A stretch of 64,000 nt of DNA from NCBI GenBank assembly GCA_026545225.1, contig CM048850.1, positions 28,449,797 through 28,513,796 on the forward strand, written 5' to 3'. Made by a program: the position numbers and the translations under genes. The notes beneath the pieces were generated by a model. The model was given only the letters and a program-made list of their open reading frames with translations, did not search any database and was not told the origin of the DNA. Below, piece after piece: positions 56,989-64,000 of the stretch. Each line of letters opens with the position of its first letter. Positions within the stretch are counted from its first letter, which is position 1. The stretch comes from Cornus controversa (Eukaryota > Streptophyta > Magnoliopsida > Cornales > Cornaceae).

Positions 56989-59525
56989 TGTGACCATTTT
57001 TGGTCAGTTTTAATTGTATTTCATTTAAATGCATATATATAATTTAAATGATTATTAATGTGTTTTAAATGTAAAATACATGTTTGGGGACTTGTGTAGT
57101 AGCCTGAGGAATTTTTGTGAGCGTTTGGAAAAAAAAGTTGACTTTTTTGGGTCAAGTGGGCCCAAAAAATTTGAAAGTGTCGGAATGACACCAAATTTGG
57201 AGAGTAGTTTAAATAAAATATTTTATGTGCTACGAAATTGATTTCGTATCTGTAGAAGTTACAAAAATTGAAAACAGAGTCCAGGAAGGTTTAGTGACAG
57301 ACTAGTAGTATTTCGTAAATAGATAAGTTAGGTCTATAAATAGCAAAGTAGAGAATTGCTGAATTCATTTTTTATTCTCATCAGCCGCATAGAGAGAGCA
57401 ATATATATCCATATATATAGCAATATCATCTTATTTCCTTCTCTATTATTTTTGAGAGGCTTGGGTCCATAATTGGAAGGCGTCGAAGAAGAATAAGTTG
57501 GTCTACGCATTGAGAGCTCGAGTTTGATCCATCTAGAATGGAATTCAGAGAAAGTTAGTTTTTTTTGTTGTAGGAAATTGGGAAAATCATTTGGAAGCTC
57601 TTCTAAATTGAGGCAGGGATGCCTAACCCATGAAATCTGGAGTTTTTGTGAGTATATTAGTTGTTAATAGCAACCAATTGGTTATGTGGGTATAATTAGA
57701 TGTCTTTCAAGGTTAAAGCATGCTAGATTATACTACTTCGTGATTTATCAATGTTTAATGATGTAATTACATGTTTATAATTGCCTTAGATGATTATATA
57801 AGCATGTTGAGGTTAAATTATGAAGTAACTATGTGTATTCATGTATAATTGTGAAGGTGACACTTATGTGTTTGATAAAGTATATTAAAAGTATGTTTGG
57901 ATGTGAAAGCATGTTTAATTGTCAATCTAAGTGATAAAAATTGTGCAATATGTGAAACATGATCAATGTGAGAGTATGTGATATTTATTTGGAAAATGTG
58001 CAAGTATGATAATTAATACTATATTGCTTTGAATTGTATGTGTGCATTATCATAAATATGTGGGATTCATCTTCATTGGCATGGTGAGGGTGGTGAGCTC
58101 AATTGGGTGGTGAACCCTCTAGACGAGTGGCATGGTATTTCGATAAAGCCATGTGGGGCAATCCGAGGGCGGAACCCTGTGGAGTGATCCTTAATTGGGG
58201 CTCTGGACTAGAATGGAAGAGGATATTCCCTAGAATAGGAGTCCTACGATGAGGTAAACTGGTAAAGGAGTCTCGATTAGGTCAGATTGGGTGGCTCGTA
58301 AAACCAGAACCTAATGGATTGTGGAGAGAATGAGGGAGCTATGCATATCACATTGCATTTTATATATTGCTTGTGATATGGTTGGGATGTACAAATATTT
58401 ACTTAACATGATTAAATGCAAATATATGTTTATGTGGTATTCACGAAACTTGCGAAATTGTGTTTTAGATATTCCTACCGAGCATGTTGTAACTTATCTC
58501 ATTAGTATTAACTCTTTTCAAAAAATGAAAAAAAAGTAATGGAGTCTCCCCAATTGTGAAATAGCATAGAGCGGAGTTAATTTATTTAAATACATTGTTA
58601 TTGCTTTATTTGAATGTATGTCTGAATTGTGGACTATATGTATGTGATAAACATGTAAAGTCCATTTATGTTTTAAGAATATGTAATTGTTTATGTCTTA
58701 TGATTTCATACATTATGAGCATAGTAGAATGCTAGACATTTTAAATGATGATATTTCATTTATGCTTATTTGTACATATATAAACTTGAATGATTATGTT
58801 GATATATTGGTAAAATAAAGAATATGTATGTTAAGAATGGGGACCAAAGTGTGAGAAGAACACTTAGAAAATTCTGTATAGTATCAGCATTCGAGGGATT
58901 TCGATCAATCGAAACCCCTGTTTTGATCAATCAAAATACCTCGATTGTGCGAACTATGTTGTGAGAATTTCGATGGAAGTTGGGTCCAATTCCAGTGGAG
59001 TTTCGATAGTACTTCGCAAGTACTTTGATTGAGCGAGAATTTCAATTGCGCAAACTCAACATTTCAATTGTGCAAAATTAACACTTCAATTGTGCAAAAC
59101 TATATTTTCGATTGTGCGAAATGACTCGAATGGGCAAAAACAAGGTTTCGATTATGCAAAGCTTATAGTCTATAATAGGTTGGAGATGCAGTGAGTGTGA
59201 CATACATATGGGGTTCTATTGTGAGAATGGTCATTGTATTTAATGGTGTTGATGTATAAATAATGCTTCCATTGATTTTGAGGTCACAACTTAGATGGTT
59301 GACCATTATAATGTATTCGGTGAGGGATAGATGTGTTGATGAATGTAAAGATTTTCGCTGTATATAATGATCTCGGTGGTCCGGGTGGGAACCGAGGGCG
59401 ATAATGATAGTTTGCCTTGGTTGCCCGAGTCATGGAGCGATAATCGTGTGATCATGACACCTCACTAACAGGAGTTCAGGCTCGGATCGGGAGAGTCCCA
59501 GCGGTCCGGATTTCAGGGTATGACA
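56989..59525 (+). mobile_element. Long gypsy-type solo LTR (about 2.5 kb)
   Basis: Runs from TGTGACCATTTTTGGTCAG to GGATTTCAGGGTATGACA. TATAAATAG at 57335-57343 on the plus strand could be its promoter. It contains the middle block typical of long plant gypsy LTRs (58070-58320, with GTGGGGCAATCCGAGGGCGG) and a minisatellite based on TTTCGATTGTGCGAAA (58880-59160). The flanks AGATC and GATAG do not match cleanly, so the exact ends are uncertain. No internal coding region follows. Confidence 0.55.
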
Positions 59526-59755
59526 GATAGTCAATAGTTTAGAGAAAGGTATAAGAAACCTTCGACACTTTTACATATCTTTCATAAATGCAAGATTAAA
59601 TTACAATTTGATTGATGCCCAACCAATTTGGAATTCTTGGCCAAAATTTAATGATAATTATTTGGCATCGAATGTTTCGCAAGTTAAATGTGGAATGATT
59701 CTAGAAAAAATGTAATTCAGTTTTTTGATGGAAAAAATAATACTTGTTAAGGTTG
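59526..59755. other. Spacer between two LTRs
   Basis: AT-rich unique sequence, no gene or repeat recognised. Confidence 0.3.
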
Positions 59756-60141
59756 TGTAGGGGAAAAAATCCCCCAGCTATTCACGTCGGCTTACTAATA
59801 TGTGAACGGGCTGAGCGCAAAAGGAATCAAGTCTAGAGTTCAGTAGAAGCCCCAAAGAATGGGCCCAGTCACCCTTTTATAGGGCAAAGCGGCCCAACAT
59901 AGACATCAATCCAAACTTTATTAGGAATATACGCTTGAGAGAAAAAGATAGCTACAAACAAAGAAATTTGAGTCCTAAAAGGATTCAAATTTCAACTTGT
60001 ATAAATATCTAGAAAGATGGATGAAAAAAGATTCTAATTCTCACCTATCTTTCTTTGGAAAAAATATTGTGTTCTTGAAATTTTGGGTGTGTCAATAAAT
60101 TAATTGGTAGGAAATTAGCGAAGCAATTTTTTGTACCAACA
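59756..60141 (+). mobile_element. 5' LTR of a Ty3/gypsy element
   Basis: From TGTAGGGGAAAAAATCCCCC, whose first part is palindromic, to TTTGTACCAACA, directly before a primer-binding site. A TATAAATAT string near 60000 could be its promoter. Its start may be two bases earlier, because TGTGTAG also begins with TG. The 3' LTR lies outside the window. Confidence 0.7.
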
Positions 60142-60161
60142 TTTTGGCGTCGTCTATGGGA
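60142..60161 (+). other. Primer-binding site of the Ty3/gypsy element
   Basis: TTTTGGCGTCGTCTATGGGA closely resembles the TTTGGCGCCGTCTGTGGGAA site that follows the 5' LTR of a large class of plant Ty3/gypsy elements. Two differences are C-to-T or G-to-A changes. Confidence 0.75.
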
Positions 60162-60204
60162 AACGTTTTATCGTTTTCTATTCAAAATTTAAGAATTCGT
60201 AATC

Positions 60205-61265
60205 ATGGTGAACACAAGAAGGAATACTTACGACGTAGTAGATCTGGGCAGACCCCTTAGGAATCAAAGGGGGGTGCCGCCTATACAGCCAAACGTCTAG
60301 GATCCAACATTCAATAGTTAACCTAGCAGAACGAGCCTCTATGCCAGCAGATCGCTGACCTCTAAGCAAGGGTCGAACGCGTTGAGAGCGTGAGAGACCC
60401 CAAACGATAAGGGAATGAAGGAGCCGGGTCCAGTATCCACTCATTGAGTGCTTCTCATCATAACCAACCCGTAGGCAGAGATCCACACCCTATCCAATGA
60501 AGATTAGATCAATCCTGCACAATTTTACCTAGAGTGGGGAGCCCAGATGAAGGGGGAAACCGATGAACTGAAGGGAAACCGATAATACTATCCAGCTAGC
60601 CGAGCACTCGCAGCTAACATGCTGATTGAGTCTCCCTTCACAGGAAATATAATCAGGATCGAAATACTGAGAAGGTTTACCTTGCCTACGTTCATCACCT
60701 TCGATGGAAGGAAAGATCATGTGGAACATATCTATCAGTATCAGCAGAAGATGACCTTGGATGCAGAGAACAGTGCGCTCATGTGCAAAATCTTTCCATC
60801 TAGCTTATTTGGGCCAAAGTTGCTATGATTTAAACAACAACCACCTCATTCGACCTCAAATTTTGCAAGGTTGTGTGAGCTGTTCGTTGTCCAATACGCT
60901 GGAAACCAAGAGCAAAAGAGGATAATCTCCTCATTGTTCACCATGAGGTAGGTTAAGGGAGAGACTTTGAAATCCTTCTTGACCCATTTCAATTTGGAGA
61001 TGTCAATCATAAATCGGTGCGATCAAACTGCAGTAGTAGAAGCTTTTAAGATACCAGTTTTACCAGAGGAAGGTCTTCACATTTCTCTGGTAAAAAGTGT
61101 CTTAAGAGATATGAGTGATCTAAACTTCTGGAATTAGAAGTACTTGAGGATAAAGGAGGATGAAGCAGCTAGGAAACAACGATCAACTTTGATTACTGTG
61201 GGATAACAAACTAAAACCCAGATCGCTAAGGGAAAGCCATCCAGAGCCGCTCCTTCACCTACTTA
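60205..61265 (+). pseudogene. Ty3/gypsy gag, decayed
   Basis: Starts MVNTRRNTYD at 60205, the usual opening of this gag class. A well-kept stretch at 60619-60828 reads LRRFTLPTFITFDGRKDHVEHIYQYQ-like, the region before the retrotransposon gag domain. CELFVVQYAG, LKSFLTHFNLEM and EAFKIPVLPEEG follow in order across 60860-61070. Many in-frame stops are TAG or TAA where CAG or TGG is expected. The product would build the particle; here it cannot be made whole. Confidence 0.75.
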
Positions 61266-61643
61266 AGAACTAATTAAAAAGCAAAATGTTGAAGAAAAGA
61301 TCACCTAGCTGAAAGTATCCCTGGCCAGACTCTATTATGACTACAGAAGCAAGGGGATCTTTCGCTCGCCTTCGACCATCACAACCAATGAATGCAGATG
61401 TTTAAGGCAATAGATAGAGGCTTTGATCGTTAAAGGAGGCTTGTCAGAATATGTTGTTCAAGAAGAGCAAGCCAAACCTTTTGATCAATCTCAACTGAGG
61501 ACGAACAGACAGTAGAACCCTGCTCCCATTCAGGTCATCAATGTTATTCATAGCCTGCCGGCCTCGGATCAAGAAGTGAATTCGAAAAGCGGTCGCACCT
61601 AAGAAATGCCCAGAAAGTCCAGAGGATTGGAGAGGTCCACTCA
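61266..61643 (+). pseudogene. Gag-protease linker of the Ty3/gypsy element
   Basis: Continues the polyprotein with several stops. No CCHC knuckle could be read with confidence. Phrases such as NVIHSLPASDQE fit the spacer before the protease in this family only loosely. Confidence 0.4.
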
Positions 61644-62021
61644 GTGCATAACCATTCAGCTAAGGTCTCGATCATCTTCACAGATACGGATATGAGCAAA
61701 ATTCAGAGGCCACACGAAAATCTACTCGTGATTAGTCTCATCATATCAAACTGTGAAATAAAAAGAGTGTTGGTGGATGTAGGAAGTAGTGCGAATGTCC
61801 TAACTTTATGGGCTTTCCAACAAATGGGCCGAGTGGTAGAACACATTAAGCATACTGCTGAGCTGCTGATAGGGTTCAACAAAAGACAAGTGCTCCCAAT
61901 GGGGATAGTAGAACTCCTAATAATAGTACCAGCCAGAACCTTGTCTGAGTCATTTGTTATTGTGGATTTCAACTATTCGTACAACATGATAATGGGAAGA
62001 GGTTGGATACACAGGATGTAA
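61644..62021 (+). pseudogene. Ty3/gypsy aspartic protease domain
   Basis: 125 open codons with VLVDVGSSANVL near 61769-61803, at the place of the catalytic DTGSS/DGGSS motif. The usual D-x-G-S-S is kept as DVGSS. Downstream SFVIVDFNYSYNMIMGRGWIHRM matches the family's second conserved block (YNxILGRxWI). In the intact element it would cut the polyprotein. It is one of the better-kept parts of the element. Confidence 0.8.
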
Positions 62022-62189
62022 GGGATTATGTCAACACTCCATCAGTTAATGAGGTGTGTAACATCGAACGAAAGGGATACGATCGACATCTTGGGAGACT
62101 AAGTGGCCGTTAAGAAGTGTTATGCTCTTGCGTTGAAAGGGAAAATGGTGAAGGATGACTAGATCAAATAGCAATTACATAAATCTCTA

Positions 62190-63190
62190 TTGAAGGGCAT
62201 TTCGGGAGAGCAAGAGAAAGATAAGCTGACCAAAGAACCGTTCGAAGAGGTAGAGATCATTCTCAGGAAGGATCCCACAAATCTAGGGACCTTTTTATGC
62301 AAGGAAGAAAGAACGCAGCTGATACAGTTGCAGAAAGAAAATATAGATGTCTTCGCTTGGGATCATACGAACATGCTAGGGATAGATCCTTTAGTATTTT
62401 TCCATGTGCTCAATGTTAACCCAAACCACCCACCTGTGAAGTAGAGGCAAAGATGATTCGCTCCAGAAAAGAATCAGATCATAGTAGTAGAGGTAGATCA
62501 ACTCCTCCAGAATAGCATTATCAGGGAAGTACAATTCCTGGATTGGCTCTCAAATGTGGTAGTGATGCAGAAAAAGAATGGCAAGTGGCGAATCTGTATA
62601 GATTTCACCAATTTGAACAAGGCTTGCCTCAAGGACAGCTTTCCTCTATCAAAGATTGATCAAATGGTCGATGCCACAACTGGGTACGAGTGGCTAACGT
62701 TTCTCGATGCATACTCTGGAGATAATCAAATTCTTGATGAATCTAGTCGATTCGGAAAAAACCTTTTTATCACTGAAAAGGGAATCTATTGCTACAAGGT
62801 GATGCTGTTCGAATTGAAGAACGCCGGTGCAACTTACCAGTGACTGATCAACAAAGTTTTCAAAAACTCAATAGGACGAATGGTTTAAAGCATACATAGA
62901 TGACATGGTGGTAAAAAGTCTCAAAAAGGAAGATCACTTGAGACATCTGCAGGAGGTATTTGACACTATACGAAATCACAATATGAAACTAAACCCTTTG
63001 AAGTGCTCTTTTGGGGTTTCTTTAAGGCAATTCTTGGGGCACATAGTGAGCTGAATGGGAATAGAAGCAAGTTCGGTTCAGGTGAAGGCTCTTCTTCAAA
63101 ATGAGGAATCAAAAACTCACAGGGACGTTTATATCTTGACAGGACACATCGCTACTCTAAGTAGATTCATCTCTTAGCTTTATGACAAGT
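62190..63190 (+). pseudogene. Ty3/gypsy reverse transcriptase
   Basis: VMQKKNGKWRICIDFTNLNKAC starts at 62559, followed by DSFPLSKIDQMVDATTGYEW, FLDAYSGDNQI and a stop after NAGATYQ (62843). In a shifted frame AYIDDMVVKS follows at 62890-62920; its Asp pair (62899-62904) is the catalytic YxDD. Then come LKCSFGV and QFLGHIVS. In the intact element this copies RNA into DNA. Stops and at least one frameshift inactivate it. The order gag-PR-RT-RH with integrase still to come fits Ty3/gypsy. The finer lineage is not certain. Confidence 0.85.
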
Positions 63191-64000
63191 GTAAGCTTTT
63201 TTTCGATGCCATCAGAGCAAAGGAAAAAGAAGTATGGGGAGCCGAGCATAATGAAGCCCTGGCAAAACTCAAGCAGTATTTGACCCCAAGTACCAACACT
63301 TTCAGTGCCAAATGCCGGGGATCTTCTTTACTTATACCTTGTAATATTTCAAACAACCACAAGTGCAGTTCTGATCAGAGAGCTTGGCAAAAAGCAATAC
63401 CTGATGTTCTACTCAAGTAAGACCATGATTGAGGCAGAGCAGAGGTACTCGAAAGTTGAGAAGATCGTGTTAGCCCTAGTCTAAACAAAGAGGAACCTTA
63501 GGCACTACTTTGAGGCTCACTCAATTATTGTCCCAACCAAATTCCTAATCAGAGCAATCTTCCATAAGCCTGATCGGTTAGGAAGAGTCACCAAGTGAGA
63601 AATTAAATTGGGAACCTATGATGTAACCTATGAACCTTAAACCTCAATAAAGGGGTAGGCAATTGAGATTTCTTGCTTGAGTATGAGCCAGAGAGCAATG
63701 GAGGATCAGAAGTTTCAGCTTAACCTGAATGGAAACTCCATGTCGATGGGTCATCGACACAGAAAGATCGGGCAATCCCATAGAGATTCAAACTCCAGAT
63801 GGGACTGCTTTACGGTAAGCAATCCATCTAGAATTCCTTGCATCAAACAATAAAGCTGAATACGAATCCCTGTTAGCAGGATTAAGACTAACACAGACAC
63901 TCTAGGTAAAAAAATTGTAAGTTTTTAGTGATGCTTAGCTAATTGTGAAATAGGTTAGCGAATATTACTTTCCAAAAGATGACCATATGAAAGCTTACAA
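63191..64000 (+). pseudogene. Ty3/gypsy RNase H region, cut by window end
   Basis: Reading through several frames gives EVWGAEHNEALAKLKQYL (near 63228), a heavily stopped connection region, and WKLHVDGSST (near 63730-63760), the first conserved block of RNase H. A tail like NKAEYESLLAGL follows near 63850. Stop codons are frequent. Integrase and the 3' LTR lie beyond 64000. Confidence 0.7.

Noticed and set aside
60178..60486. 102-codon minus-strand ORF
   Set aside because: Antisense to the start of the gypsy gag, which has family-type sequence on the plus strand.

Overview
The window is nuclear DNA from a flowering plant, most likely a eudicot. It is AT-rich, holds two intron-rich plant genes separated by long repeat-filled stretches, and is dense in plant-type transposable elements: Sirevirus, Ty3/gypsy, TRIM, and MITEs of the Mutator, hAT and PIF types. 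No rRNA, tRNA, CRISPR array or prokaryotic gene was seen.

Two genes are complete, both on the minus strand. Positions 7356-13912 carry a 27-exon ERECTA-family leucine-rich-repeat receptor kinase, closest by motif to ERL1. Its exons, read by hand, add up to 990 codons with consistent phase. Positions 34226-41486 carry RAR1, a CHORD-domain co-chaperone of disease-resistance proteins, in five exons coding 224 residues. Its second intron contains a Mutator-like element. ERL1 acts in receptor signalling for stomatal and growth patterning, and RAR1 acts with HSP90/SGT1 in immunity. Nothing in the sequence suggests they are co-regulated.

The rest is layered repeats. 1-5.7 kb: two long LTR-like direct repeats starting TGTAATACC on the minus strand, then a broken PIF/Harbinger transposase. 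14-31 kb: many MITEs, several with intact target-site duplications. These include a three-level nest at 22.7-26.0 kb and a tandem duplication (21.2-22.6 kb) in which one copy holds a small LTR element and the other preserves the empty site. 31.8-32.5 kb: a four-copy tandem array. 41.8-44.9 kb: two abutting terminal-inverted-repeat elements. 45.2-55.8 kb: a Sirevirus-like element on the minus strand that keeps gag and an env-position ORF but has no recognisable pol. It is followed by a rearranged second LTR that itself holds a 570-bp TRIM with a perfect 5-bp duplication. 57-59.5 kb: a long gypsy-type solo LTR. 59.8-64 kb: the 5' part of a decayed Ty3/gypsy element (LTR, primer site, gag, protease, reverse transcriptase, RNase H) running off the window.

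The most notable items are the pol-less gag-plus-env-like Sirevirus derivative with its rearranged flank, the nested insertions datable by their target sites, and the fully resolvable ERL1 and RAR1 gene models. I saw no sign of a wholly new type of biological system.
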